From CAINVV01 sp037137375 (GTDB taxonomy: Bacteria; Bacteroidota; Bacteroidia; Bacteroidales; Prolixibacteraceae), in NCBI GenBank assembly GCA_037137375.1, contig JBAXKJ010000016.1, positions 62,001-126,000 of the forward strand: a stretch of DNA of 64,000 nucleotides. Direction: 5' to 3'. How positions within the stretch are numbered: the first letter of the stretch is position 1; each line of letters begins with the position of its first letter. The notes beneath the pieces were generated by a model. The model did no database searches and was not told the DNA's origin. It saw only the letters and a program-made list of their open reading frames with translations. The translations under genes were made by a program, and so were the position numbers. Below are positions 27,336-37,074 of this stretch, piece by piece.

Positions 27336-28781
27336 ATGAAAAAGACGAAGCACACAAAAATTGTAGCGACTATTTCTGACAAAAATTGTTCGCAGGATTT
27401 TTTACGTTCCTTGATGGAAGCCGGTATGAATGTGGTCCGCATCAACACAGCGCATCAGACTACCGACTCAGCGATGGAGATTATCAGGAATGTGAGGGCT
27501 GTCAGTGATAGCCTGGCCATCCTCGTGGATACCAAAGGTCCTGAAATCAGGACAAAAAACATTACCGACCCGATTAAAATCACCAGGGGAGAACAAATTG
27601 TCATAACCGGTGTTGATGAGCCATCCCGTCCAGGCTATCTGGTAGTTGACTACCTAAATTTCGCCCGCGATATCCCGGTAGGCAGTTCTGTGCTGATTGA
27701 CGATGGAGAGTTGGAAATGACAATCCTGGAGAAATCTGATAATAAGCTGATCGCTTTGGTGGGTAACGATGGATTTATCAAGAATAAGAAAAGCATCAAC
27801 GTACCCGGAATATCCCTGAACCTGCCTTCGCTCACTGAAAAAGATCGCCAGTTTATAAGATGGGCGGTCGCCAATGAACTTGATTTTATCGCGCATTCAT
27901 TCGTGAGAAATAAGGAGGATGTCCTTGCTGTTCAGGAAATTTTAAACGAAGAAGAAAGTAAGATCAAGATTATTGCCAAGATCGAGAATACTGACGGTGT
28001 AAAGAATGTCGATGAAATTCTGGATTATGCTTATGGGATCATGGTGGCCCGTGGTGACCTTGGAATTGAAATTCCTGCGGAGAAGATACCTGCTATTCAG
28101 CGGAAGCTCATTAGAAAATGTGTTGAGCGCAAGAAGCCGGTAATCATTGCAACCCAAATGCTCCATACGATGATCACCAATCCCCGGCCGACGAGAGCGG
28201 AGGTCAGTGATGTGGCCACCGCTATTTACGACAGGACAGACGCACTCATGCTTTCAGGTGAGACGGCCTATGGTTCTTATCCGGTGGAAGCCGTTCAACT
28301 GATGTCGAGAGTGGCGCTGGAAATTGAGTCAAGCAAGGATAAACGCAATGATCTCCCCGTTCCCAGGCTCGAGAATGAAGTTTCGGCTTTCCTGGCAGAG
28401 GCAGCGGTAATGTCGGCCAATGAACTAAAGGTTTCAGCCATTATTACAGATACCTTAACAGGAAAGATTGCCAGGTATATTTCGGCTTTCAGAAGCCCTC
28501 GACCGGTGTTTGCGAAGTGTCACAACGGTCGGGTAAAACGAGAGTTGGCCCTTTCTTACGGAGTTTTTGCCAGTGAGATTATCGTGCGAAAAAACAAGTA
28601 CAAACTGGTTGAGACAGCCCTCCTCGACCTTATTGAGACAGGTTGCATCTCTGAAAATGATACAGTTGTCTATGTGGGCGGGAACTTTGGCGTTGGCGGC
28701 GGAACTTCCTTTATCGAGATTGCCTCCGTGGCCCAGATGATGAACCAGAAGAAAGAGAAAAGTATAAAGGATAAAGGTTAA
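27336..28781 (+). CDS. pyk: Pyruvate kinase
   Basis: A 481-residue pyruvate kinase. The barrel motifs are present: VDTKGPEIRT, the catalytic KIENTDGVKN with the Lys and Glu, MVARGDLGIEIP, and the family signature ATQMLHTMITNPRPTRAEV followed by MLSGETAYGSYP. The first strand reads VVRINTAHQT where most members have NxSHG, a modest variation. It makes ATP from PEP, the reverse end of the PEP node reached by pckG. It starts 3 bases after aroQ. Confidence 0.95.
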   Translation: MKKTKHTKIVATISDKNCSQDFLRSLMEAGMNVVRINTAHQTTDSAMEIIRNVRAVSDSLAILVDTKGPEIRTKNITDPIKITRGEQIVITGVDEPSRPGYLVVDYLNFARDIPVGSSVLIDDGELEMTILEKSDNKLIALVGNDGFIKNKKSINVPGISLNLPSLTEKDRQFIRWAVANELDFIAHSFVRNKEDVLAVQEILNEEESKIKIIAKIENTDGVKNVDEILDYAYGIMVARGDLGIEIPAEKIPAIQRKLIRKCVERKKPVIIATQMLHTMITNPRPTRAEVSDVATAIYDRTDALMLSGETAYGSYPVEAVQLMSRVALEIESSKDKRNDLPVPRLENEVSAFLAEAAVMSANELKVSAIITDTLTGKIARYISAFRSPRPVFAKCHNGRVKRELALSYGVFASEIIVRKNKYKLVETALLDLIETGCISENDTVVYVGGNFGVGGGTSFIEIASVAQMMNQKKEKSIKDKG

Positions 28782-28785
28782 AGAA

Positions 28786-29433
28786 CTACCTCATATCATT
28801 CATGCTCACACCCGGATATTTTGTTTTCTCGAATTTGAAGTAGTCGTCTTTAAGTTCGATATTGGTCTTCATCGTCTTCAATAACAAAGTATAGGTATTT
28901 CCATCCTTGTTGAAAGTTTGGGCCCTGGCGATCTGAGATTTTACCTTGTCAACCGAGAGGCGAACCCTTACAAATTCCTTTGATTTATCCGTTGGGAACA
29001 GGTCAATTACCTCGACGGTCTTGCCGGCAAGACTCTCCTCCCCCACAAAGGTATAGTTAAACCCCTTTTCATAAATAGTGAAAATATTGGCAGGGTTCAG
29101 GGAGCCTTCATTATCCTCGACGTTGTTGATGTTGCACTCCTTGGCTTCGGTATTGTAACTCCAGGAAGTTGTTCCGTCGCAAAAGACCTCCAGGTTGAAA
29201 ACCGGCATGTGCAGTTTGTAGTTCTTGCCTTTGAGCGTGACCTGACCTTCATTGGTCTGGTTGACATTATTCTTCTTGTTTTCCAGGGTAAAGGAAAACT
29301 CAATCTGTATAGTCTTATAGCTTTTGGTGGTCTGCGATAGTTTATCCAGGATCTCTTTTGCTTTCGGGTCTTGTTGAGCCATTAAATTTATAGACACAAC
29401 AAGTGCCGCAATCATCCATACGAATCTTTTCAT
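28786..29433 (-). CDS. LolA-like outer membrane lipoprotein carrier
   Basis: A 215-residue exported protein with an N-terminal signal peptide (MKRFVWMIAALVVSINLMAQ). The body has the LolA/LolB-like pattern of short beta strands: IQIEFSFTLENKKNN, GQVTLKGKNYKLHMP, and TSWSYNTEAKE. Such proteins carry lipoproteins across the periplasm. It lies 22 bases downstream of ftsK, a pairing often seen in Bacteroidota, and its stop is 5 bases from the converging pyk stop. Confidence 0.85.
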   Translation of the reverse strand: MKRFVWMIAALVVSINLMAQQDPKAKEILDKLSQTTKSYKTIQIEFSFTLENKKNNVNQTNEGQVTLKGKNYKLHMPVFNLEVFCDGTTSWSYNTEAKECNINNVEDNEGSLNPANIFTIYEKGFNYTFVGEESLAGKTVEVIDLFPTDKSKEFVRVRLSVDKVKSQIARAQTFNKDGNTYTLLLKTMKTNIELKDDYFKFEKTKYPGVSMNDMR

Positions 29434-29455
29434 TTCAATTTTATTAATCTATTTA

Positions 29456-31873
29456 CTACGGAAGTTTCCGCAAAATCTGTTCCAAAGTATTCTCGTCCTG
29501 AACCAATACCTCCCTGGCCTTGCTGCCGGCATTAACACCCACGATACCAGCCACTTCAAGTTGATCCATGATTCTCCCGGCCCTGTTATATCCGATGGAA
29601 AACTTCCGTTGAATAGACGAGGTAGATCCAGTTTGGTTTAAAACAACGATACGGGCTGCATCTTCGAAGAGCTCGTCGCGGTTTTTCAGATCTGCTTCAT
29701 TGGAGTTATCCGAACCTTCGCTGCGATATTCAGGAAGGGCAAATACGGTCGGGTAACCTGGTTGTTTTCCGATAAAGTTGGCTATCGCTTCTACTTCCGG
29801 CGTATCCACAAAGGCACACTGAATGCGGGTTAGAACATTACCGATGGAGACCAGCATGTCGCCCCTTCCAATGAGCTGGTTAGCTCCGGGGGTATCCAGG
29901 ATCGTCCTGGAATCGACCATGGAGGCTACCTTGAAGGCGATCCTGGTAGGGAAATTAGCTTTGATAACACCGGTAATGATATTGATGGAAGGACGCTGAG
30001 TGGCGATGATCATGTGGATACCAACGGCGCGTGCGAGTTGAGCAATCCTGGCGATAGGCAGTTCTATTTCCTTGCCTGCCGTCATGATAAGGTCTGCAAA
30101 TTCGTCGACAACCACCACAATATAAGGCAGATAACGATGACCCTTAATGGGATTGAGGCGCCTTGAAATAAATTTCACATTGTACTCCTTGACATTCCTG
30201 GTCTGGGCGGCTTTCAGCAAATCGTACCGTCTTTCCATCTCTATGATCAGCGAGTTCAGGGTATCCTTTACCTGCTGAACATCTGTTATAATGGAATCTT
30301 CCATTCCCTCCATCTTGGCCAAAAAATGTTTTTCGATGACCGCATAGAGGTTCAGCTCCACCTTTTTTGGATCGATAAACACAAATTTGAGCTGAGATGG
30401 ATGTTTCTTGTATAAAAGGGAAGAGATGATGGCATTCAGACCCACTGATTTCCCTTGTCCGGTGGCGCCAGCAACGAGGATGTGCGGCATCTTGGTCAGG
30501 TCGACCACAAATGTCTCATTCGATATCGTTTTCCCCAGTGCGAGGGGCAACTCGTAATCAGATTCCTGGAAAACTTTGGAGGCAATAAGTGACCTCATGG
30601 AAACCACTTCCGGCTTGTTATTCGGAACTTCGATACCGACTGTTCCCTTTCCCGGCATCGGTGCAATGATCCGGATGCCGAGCGCAGAAAGACTTAAGGC
30701 AATATCATCTTCGAGGTTCTTAATCTTGGAAATCCGCACTCCCGGGGCGGGCACTATTTCATACAAGGTGACGGTCGGACCCGTTGTTGCCCTTATCTTC
30801 TCTATCTCAATACTATAATTTTTCAGGGTCTGCAGAATCTTGTTCTTATTGGCGCGCAGTTCATCGTCGGTGACTTGCGGGTTACCGGTAGAGCGTTCTT
30901 CGAGCAGGTCGATGGTCGGAAATATATACCTGGAAAGATCTAAAGTCGGATCGTAATCTGAATTTTCCAGTTCGTATTCCTCCTCCTCGATGGTCGGATT
31001 CCGCTCCAGCGGGATCTCTGCAGCCACTTCTTTTACAGGTGGAATATAGTTTCCCTCCTCCTTATAAACCTCACCCATTTCCAGTTCGAAATCCTCGTCC
31101 GGTTCGGCGTAGATAATCTTCACATCATCATCGTCATCAGTGACTTTCGAGAAGGAGCGATCCTTTTCGTTAGGTTTTATTAGCTGGGGGATGGCCGTTA
31201 ATTCGGTAGTTGTCAGTTCGATTTCCTTTTTCTTTGGTGGTCTGCGGTAGGCTAAAAGGGCCTGAATATTTCCCCATGCATCTTCGAAGGCAAGGATGAC
31301 AACAATCAGTGCAGTACCAAGCAAGACGAAGAATGTACCCAGCTTTCCAATTGCAGTGATCAGGTGCTGGGACATCAGGAATCCATACGCACCACCGGGA
31401 AGAATGGGTGAATTCTTATAGAATGCAGCAAGGGAAAACGCTAAGGTAATTGATAGCCAAACAATTAAAAATATTCCGTAGCCAAGATTCCTGGTAAGGT
31501 TGACTTTCCCAATTTTGGCCAGACGCATCGCAATGACCCCAAAAAGATAGAGTAGCACAAATGATCCCAGGCCAAAGCCCTTATTTATGAACCAGTTAGC
31601 CAGGACGGCCCCAAATTTCCCGCCTGAGTTTTCAATTTTGATATTGGGATTGGTAATCAACTCTTTAATAGTAACATCGAGTTGACTGACATCTGAACCA
31701 TCCTGCAGGAGAAAAGAGATAAAAGAAATGAACAGGTAGATGGCAAAGAAAAAAAGCAGCAGGGCAAAGCCACCGCGAATCTTATCCCATCGCGTATGCT
31801 TGGAAGATTTCCCCCCCGCACCGGATGCTGCTGATGATGATTTATGTTGATTATCACTCTTTTGCTGAGCCAT
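29456..31873 (-). CDS. ftsK: DNA translocase FtsK/SpoIIIE
   Basis: An 805-residue FtsK. The N-terminal ~200 residues hold four to five membrane segments. A short acidic linker (about 230-330) leads to the alpha/beta motor with Walker A GATGQGKSVGLNAI, Walker B YIVVVVDEFADLI, and ATQRPSINIITG. The C-terminal gamma winged helix is present (SSIQRKFSIGYNRAGRIMDQ). It pumps DNA at the septum and activates XerCD at dif. I chose the ATG at 31871-31873: an in-frame TTG at 31897 overlaps the predicted -7 element and would precede the transcript. Confidence 0.95.
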   Translation of the reverse strand: MAQQKSDNQHKSSSAASGAGGKSSKHTRWDKIRGGFALLLFFFAIYLFISFISFLLQDGSDVSQLDVTIKELITNPNIKIENSGGKFGAVLANWFINKGFGLGSFVLLYLFGVIAMRLAKIGKVNLTRNLGYGIFLIVWLSITLAFSLAAFYKNSPILPGGAYGFLMSQHLITAIGKLGTFFVLLGTALIVVILAFEDAWGNIQALLAYRRPPKKKEIELTTTELTAIPQLIKPNEKDRSFSKVTDDDDDVKIIYAEPDEDFELEMGEVYKEEGNYIPPVKEVAAEIPLERNPTIEEEEYELENSDYDPTLDLSRYIFPTIDLLEERSTGNPQVTDDELRANKNKILQTLKNYSIEIEKIRATTGPTVTLYEIVPAPGVRISKIKNLEDDIALSLSALGIRIIAPMPGKGTVGIEVPNNKPEVVSMRSLIASKVFQESDYELPLALGKTISNETFVVDLTKMPHILVAGATGQGKSVGLNAIISSLLYKKHPSQLKFVFIDPKKVELNLYAVIEKHFLAKMEGMEDSIITDVQQVKDTLNSLIIEMERRYDLLKAAQTRNVKEYNVKFISRRLNPIKGHRYLPYIVVVVDEFADLIMTAGKEIELPIARIAQLARAVGIHMIIATQRPSINIITGVIKANFPTRIAFKVASMVDSRTILDTPGANQLIGRGDMLVSIGNVLTRIQCAFVDTPEVEAIANFIGKQPGYPTVFALPEYRSEGSDNSNEADLKNRDELFEDAARIVVLNQTGSTSSIQRKFSIGYNRAGRIMDQLEVAGIVGVNAGSKAREVLVQDENTLEQILRKLP

Positions 31874-31894
31874 TCTCTGATTATTTAGAAAAGC

Positions 31895-31902
31895 CAAATT
31901 TA
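31895..31902 (-). promoter_or_regulatory. Probable -7 promoter element for ftsK
   Basis: The minus strand reads TAAATTTG, matching TAnnTTTG, 21 bases upstream of the ftsK ATG. Its position argues against the longer TTG start. Confidence 0.5.
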
Positions 31903-31960
31903 GGATTAAATCCAGACAAAGTTAGTGAAAAGCTTCAAATCCCATTTCGTTGCGTTTTTT

Positions 31961-31968
31961 TATCTTTG
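31961..31968 (+). promoter_or_regulatory. Probable -7 promoter element for the GH92 gene
   Basis: The plus strand reads TATCTTTG, matching TAnnTTTG, 53 bases upstream of the GH92 ATG. The leader would be about 45 bases. The ftsK promoter faces the other way 60 bases to the left. Confidence 0.5.
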
Positions 31969-32021
31969 TCAAAATCGAATAAACCTGGTAATACACATTT
32001 TATCATCAATCAGCAGCATTT

Positions 32022-34208
32022 ATGAAATTCCAAGCGGCATTATTTCTTCTCCTTGCGGGATTGGCCTTCAGTAGTCTGACCCCTGAGCCTGCGCTTCTGA
32101 CAACCTTCGTCGATCCGATGATTGGAACAGCGGCACACGGTCATACATATCCAGGGGCGGCCTATCCTTTCGGACAGATTCAGTTGAGCCCTGACAACGG
32201 GACCCAGGGCTGGGACTGGTGTTCAGGGTACAATTATTCTGACAGCGTCATCGCTGGATTTAGCCATACGCATCTGAGCGGCACCGGAATCGGGGATCTG
32301 GCCGATATCTCCTTCCTGCCGGTTTCGACGGATGTGACCTTTAAACCGGGTGAGAAGAACAGTGATTTCGTCGCAAGATTTGCTGCGAAATTTAGCCACA
32401 AAAAGGAGTCTGCCAGGCCAGGATATTATTCCGTCACATTTAATAACAACATAAAGACTGAGCTGACGGTGACAGAGCGAGTTGGATTGCATCGTTACAG
32501 CTTTCCCAAGGGTGGCAAAAATAACCTGATCATCAATCTTGGTTTCGCCATTAACTGGGACAAACCTTATCAGACAGCCTTAAATTTCGTAGACAGTTTC
32601 CTGGTTACTGGGACAAGATTATCGCATGGATGGGGAGACGACCAGCACGTATTTTTTGCCGTCCGATTTTCGAAACCTATCCTAAAATATGAGGTTTCCG
32701 ATGTTGGCGGGAAAAACCAGACAGTCGGGGTATTGAAATTCAAAGACCATAACCTGATGGCCAAAGTCGGGATTTCCTCTGTCAGCATTCAGAATGCCCT
32801 TGCCAACCTGGACGGTTCACTCCCTGGCTGGGACTTCGAAAAGACCCGGATGGCAGCCTCGGATGCCTGGGAAAAGGAGCTCGCAAAAATAAGGATTCAA
32901 ACCAATGATCCCGCTCAAAAGAAGACTTTCTACACGGCACTATATCATACACTCGTCGCTCCTGCCCTATTTTCCGATGCAAACGGCGAATTCAAGGGAG
33001 TAAAAGGAGGTACTCAAAAAGCCGTCGGATACAATCGATACACTGTTTTTTCCCTTTGGGATACCTACCGGGCACTGCATCCGTTGTTTACAATTACCCA
33101 ACCGGCGAGGGTGAACGACATGGTGAAATCGATGCTCGACCATTACAAACAGACCGGTCTGTTGCCAGTATGGGAACTGGAGGGCAACGAGACTTTCTGC
33201 ATGGTTGGAAACCATTCCATACCTGTCATCGCGGAGGCCATCCTGAAAGGTATTGGTGATTTCGACAGGCAACTCGCATTCGAAGCGATGAAAACTACTT
33301 CGATGTTCGATCGCGACGGGATGGGACTATACATCCAACTCGGGTACATGCCAGCCGATAAAATAAAGCAGTCCGTCGCGAAATCGCTTGAAGTAGCGAT
33401 CGACGACTGGTGTGTGGCAGCTGTAGCTCAGAAACTGGGGAAAGCAGAAGATGCAGCCTATTTCTTCAAAAGATCAGAGAGTTACAGGCAATATTTCGAC
33501 AAGGAAACTCGTTTCTTCAGGGGAAAACTCAGTAGCGGCAAGTGGACGACCCCCTTCGATCCTTCCTTTTCCAACCACGAAGGCAGTGATTATACGGAGG
33601 GCAATGGCTGGCAATACTTGTGGCTGGTTCCCCAGAATGTGGAAGGCCTGATCGGTTTACTTGGAGGAAAGGAAGCCTTTGCCAACAAGCTGGATCAGTT
33701 GTTTAAGGTCGAAAAGGGAGTGACAGGTGAGAAGGCTTCGAGTGATATTTCCGGGTTGATCGGCGCTTATGCGCATGGAAATGAGCCCGGGCACCATACC
33801 AGTTTTCTGTTTAATTATGCGGGCAGGGCCTGGAGAACTCAGGAGATAAACCGTCAGATTCAGAGCGAGATGTATACTGATAAAACAGATGGGCTCTGTG
33901 GCAACGAAGACTGCGGTCAGATGTCTGCCTGGTATATTTTCAGTGCGATGGGCTTTTATCCCGTCAATCCTTCTGAATTGAAATACCAGTTTGGCTCACC
34001 GCTTGTTACCGAAGCGCGAATTGAAGTTTCTTCGGGAAAATATTTTACCATGAAGGCTCCACAGGCCTCTTTGACAAATAAATACATCCAGGAAGTAAAA
34101 CTGAACGGAAAAATCCTGAAGCGTTCTTACATTACTCATGACGAAATTACAAGTGGCGGGACACTCGAATTTAAGATGGGTACCGAACCCAACAAGAACC
34201 TATTTTAG
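32022..34208 (+). CDS. GH92 family alpha-mannosidase (exported)
   Basis: A 728-residue glycoside hydrolase of family 92, calcium-dependent exo-alpha-mannosidases. A signal peptide is present (MKFQAALFLLLAGLAFSS). Conserved blocks: VDPMIGTAAHGHTYPGAAYP, FSHTHLSGTG, the substrate/metal region PVWELEGNETFCMVGNHS, and the catalytic region GLCGNEDCGQMSAWYIFSAM. The length is normal. It starts a plus-strand run with the PMI-like and ROK genes (gaps of 3 bases each), consistent with trimming of mannosides followed by mannose handling. Confidence 0.94.
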   Translation: MKFQAALFLLLAGLAFSSLTPEPALLTTFVDPMIGTAAHGHTYPGAAYPFGQIQLSPDNGTQGWDWCSGYNYSDSVIAGFSHTHLSGTGIGDLADISFLPVSTDVTFKPGEKNSDFVARFAAKFSHKKESARPGYYSVTFNNNIKTELTVTERVGLHRYSFPKGGKNNLIINLGFAINWDKPYQTALNFVDSFLVTGTRLSHGWGDDQHVFFAVRFSKPILKYEVSDVGGKNQTVGVLKFKDHNLMAKVGISSVSIQNALANLDGSLPGWDFEKTRMAASDAWEKELAKIRIQTNDPAQKKTFYTALYHTLVAPALFSDANGEFKGVKGGTQKAVGYNRYTVFSLWDTYRALHPLFTITQPARVNDMVKSMLDHYKQTGLLPVWELEGNETFCMVGNHSIPVIAEAILKGIGDFDRQLAFEAMKTTSMFDRDGMGLYIQLGYMPADKIKQSVAKSLEVAIDDWCVAAVAQKLGKAEDAAYFFKRSESYRQYFDKETRFFRGKLSSGKWTTPFDPSFSNHEGSDYTEGNGWQYLWLVPQNVEGLIGLLGGKEAFANKLDQLFKVEKGVTGEKASSDISGLIGAYAHGNEPGHHTSFLFNYAGRAWRTQEINRQIQSEMYTDKTDGLCGNEDCGQMSAWYIFSAMGFYPVNPSELKYQFGSPLVTEARIEVSSGKYFTMKAPQASLTNKYIQEVKLNGKILKRSYITHDEITSGGTLEFKMGTEPNKNLF

Positions 34209-34211
34209 TAT

Positions 34212-35960
34212 TTGATGTACAATTCCAATTACGATAAATTTCCAGCCATTCTCCTGGATGGAGAGGTTCACAAGGGATGGGCTGAAATTATTTCCCAGTT
34301 GCGAAACGACATTTCCGCTTCGGGCCGGAAGAAATCGATCATCGTATTTGAGCTGTACACCGGAGTATATTACCATGAAATACTTGAAGCAGCCCAACTG
34401 CTTCATCCATCTTTGATCCTTGAATCTAAAGATGCATTCCGTTCTGAAGCGGAGGTTTTGGAAATGACCTGGCCTTATGTCACTGATGACCCAATTTTTG
34501 GTTATATGACCCGGTTGAGAATGGTTGATTACTTCGATTCTTCCGCACTCCTTAACCTTCGCAAGTCAATGGATTCCTTAGCTGAGGGTGTTATTGCCGT
34601 AATAGGTCATGGCGCTTCATTGATCCCTCAGGAGTATGATTTACTGGTTTATGCGGATATGGCCCGATGGGAAATCCAGCTTCGCATGAAGCGTGGGGAA
34701 GTCAGGGGATTGGGTGTTCATGATCATCAAATGCCTTATTCCCATCAGTACAAACGCGGGTATTTTAATGACTGGAGGGTCTGTGACGAGTTGAAAAAAA
34801 GGCTCTTTCCCCGGATGGATTATATTCTTGACAGCAATAAAAAGGATGACCCGAAGATGATTCATTCTGGCGTGATGTTCGCGGGTTTGAAAAAAGCAGC
34901 TTCGCAGCCATTCCGGGTGGTCCCTTATTTTGATCCGGGTCCGTGGGGAGGTCAGTGGATGAAGGAAATCTGCGGGCTTGACAAGAACCAGGTCAACTTT
35001 GCCTGGTGTTTCGATTGCGTTCCTGAAGAGAACAGTCTGCTCCTGAACATTTCCGGAAAAATCATCGAAATCCCCTCCATCAATCTGGTCTTCTGTGAAT
35101 CCCACAGTCTGCTGGGCGAGCCGGTCGAGACCCTTTTTGGCCAGGAATTCCCGATCCGTTTCGATTTTCTGGATACCATGGATGGTGGAAATCTCTCCCT
35201 CCAGGTTCATCCTGTGACACAATATATAAGGGATACTTTCGGGATGCAGTATACGCAGGATGAAAGCTATTACCTGCTGGATGCAAATCATGATGCGACT
35301 GTCTTTCTGGGTTTGAAGTCCGGAACCGATGCGGAGCAGATGCTAAAAGAATTACAGGAAGCTCAGAATGGGGGCGCTCCATTTAAAGCAGAGAAGTTCG
35401 TAAACAGCTTTCCTGGTAAGAAACACGATCATTTTCTGATACCGGCTGGTACGGTACATTGCTCAGGGGCGAACAGTATGGTGCTTGAAATTAGTGCCAC
35501 ACCCTATATTTTTACCTTCAAGATGTGGGACTGGAACCGACCTGGTCTGGACGGCAAACCCCGTCCGATCAATATTGCGCATGCGGCCAAGGTCATCCAG
35601 TGGGAAAGAGACACTGAATTTGTTGTGAAAAATCTTGTCAACAGGATTGTTCCTGTTGCTTCGGGGGATGGCTGGCGGGAGGAAAAAACCGGACTTCATG
35701 AGAATGAATTCATCGAAACGCGCAGGCATTGGTTCACCAAACAGGTTCTTCATCAAACAAATAACATTGTCAACGTGCTGAACCTGGTGGAAGGAAGGGA
35801 GGCAATTGTGGAGAGTCCGGACAACACCTTCGAGCCGTTTATAGTACATTATGCCGAAACCTTTATTGTTCCGGCAGCGATCGGAAATTACACCATCAGA
35901 CCTCATGGATCGTCTGTCGGACAAGAACTTGCAACAATTAAAGCGTACATCAGATTTTAA
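34212..35960 (+). CDS. Class I mannose-6-phosphate isomerase-like protein with an extra N-terminal kinase-like domain
   Basis: A 582-residue protein. The C-terminal half (from about residue 310) is a cupin of the type I PMI class, with the zinc-binding LSLQVHPVTQ and the later IPAGTVHCSG plus LEISATPYIF. The N-terminal ~220 residues resemble a nucleoside/uridine-kinase-like fold, but the expected P-loop is replaced by VFELYTGVYYHEI, so no GxxxxGK[ST] is seen. Neighbours (GH92, ROK) fit conversion of mannose-6-phosphate to fructose-6-phosphate. The role of the N-terminal part is unknown. Confidence 0.85.
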   Translation: MMYNSNYDKFPAILLDGEVHKGWAEIISQLRNDISASGRKKSIIVFELYTGVYYHEILEAAQLLHPSLILESKDAFRSEAEVLEMTWPYVTDDPIFGYMTRLRMVDYFDSSALLNLRKSMDSLAEGVIAVIGHGASLIPQEYDLLVYADMARWEIQLRMKRGEVRGLGVHDHQMPYSHQYKRGYFNDWRVCDELKKRLFPRMDYILDSNKKDDPKMIHSGVMFAGLKKAASQPFRVVPYFDPGPWGGQWMKEICGLDKNQVNFAWCFDCVPEENSLLLNISGKIIEIPSINLVFCESHSLLGEPVETLFGQEFPIRFDFLDTMDGGNLSLQVHPVTQYIRDTFGMQYTQDESYYLLDANHDATVFLGLKSGTDAEQMLKELQEAQNGGAPFKAEKFVNSFPGKKHDHFLIPAGTVHCSGANSMVLEISATPYIFTFKMWDWNRPGLDGKPRPINIAHAAKVIQWERDTEFVVKNLVNRIVPVASGDGWREEKTGLHENEFIETRRHWFTKQVLHQTNNIVNVLNLVEGREAIVESPDNTFEPFIVHYAETFIVPAAIGNYTIRPHGSSVGQELATIKAYIRF

Positions 35961-35963
35961 TAT

Positions 35964-36899
35964 ATGAAGAACTTTGCTATTGGAGCAGACATTGGCGGCA
36001 GTCATATCAGTTGTGCGGTGATCGATCTGGTGAATGAGATCATTGTCAGAGAAAGTTATTCTACCGTTGAAGTCGATAACAAGGCTTCGGCTGAAGAAAT
36101 TCTTGAAGGATGGTGCGAGGCACTGCAAGCTACAATTTCACCTATCGGCAAGAAACATTTGGCAGGACTCGGATTCGCCATGCCCGGACCCTTTGATTAT
36201 GCTCAGGGAATTGCCCTTTTCACTCCTTCGGTGGCTAAGTTCGAGCATTTGTACGGCGTAAATGTGGCTGATTGTTTGAAAATAAAGCTCGGTTTGAGCC
36301 CCAAAACGAATGTCCGTTTCATGAATGACGCCGTTTCATTCGCTGTCGGTGAGGCATGGATGGGTAAAGCGAAAGGATTTGGCAGGTCGGTGGCCATCAC
36401 GCTGGGGACCGGTTTTGGTTCCGCATTTATCGATCATGGCATTCCGGTTGTGGAGGGTGATGAAGTTCCTGCAAACGGCTACGTGTATCACTTACCATTC
36501 GGAGATGGGATCGCGGATGAGCATTTTTCCACCAGGTGGTTTATCAAGAGATATGCGGAAAAAACAGGCATTTTTGTCTCTGGAGTGAAGGAGATTACTT
36601 CCGCGGCCGTTTCCGACCCAATCGCCATGGAGGTCTTCACGGAATTTGGCTCCAATCTGGGTGAGTTCTTGCTGCCTGTACTCTCCCGTTTTCGGGCAGA
36701 GACCCTGGTCATCGGAGGAAATATTACAGGAGCTTATCATCTGTTTGGGGATCATTTTGAGCAATCCCTCCAAAGGCTGGGAGTGAAGATCACGGTAGGA
36801 TTATCAGAACTAAAAGAGGATGCTGCTTTAATTGGCAGCGCCCGTCTGCTGGACGAAAATTTCTATTTTAGGGTAAAGCCGCTACTTGCAAAAATGTGA
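35964..36899 (+). CDS. ROK family protein (probable sugar kinase)
   Basis: A 311-residue ROK protein. The N-terminal phosphate loop is GADIGGSHISCAVID, the catalytic Asp lies in FMNDAVSFAVGEAWMG, and the second glycine loop is ITLGTGFGSAFID. The usual ROK zinc motif (CxCGxxGCxE) is absent; that position reads YHLPFGDGIADEHFS. It probably phosphorylates a hexose such as mannose, feeding the isomerase encoded 3 bases upstream. It could instead be a regulator, but it has no DNA-binding domain. Confidence 0.85.
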   Translation: MKNFAIGADIGGSHISCAVIDLVNEIIVRESYSTVEVDNKASAEEILEGWCEALQATISPIGKKHLAGLGFAMPGPFDYAQGIALFTPSVAKFEHLYGVNVADCLKIKLGLSPKTNVRFMNDAVSFAVGEAWMGKAKGFGRSVAITLGTGFGSAFIDHGIPVVEGDEVPANGYVYHLPFGDGIADEHFSTRWFIKRYAEKTGIFVSGVKEITSAAVSDPIAMEVFTEFGSNLGEFLLPVLSRFRAETLVIGGNITGAYHLFGDHFEQSLQRLGVKITVGLSELKEDAALIGSARLLDENFYFRVKPLLAKM

Positions 36900-37074
36900 T
36901 TGGAATAATTCAATTTCAGGGTCTGTTCGAAGTAGTTCAAGAAAAAAAAACCTTAAATTTAGGCGTTCAAAGACCAGAAGCTAAGATTCTGTTTAACTCT
37001 TGTGTGGTGATATAATTCATCTGCGAACGACAAGTGTTCTAATTGATATTCAATAATTTAACTAATATATACAG

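Noticed and set aside
34641..35291. Minus-strand open frame of 216 codons inside the PMI-like gene
   Set aside because: It is a shadow frame with no domain pattern; the plus-strand gene has clear zinc motifs.
35463..36128. Minus-strand open frame of 221 codons spanning the PMI-ROK junction
   Set aside because: It is antisense to two supported genes and has irregular composition with no family resemblance.
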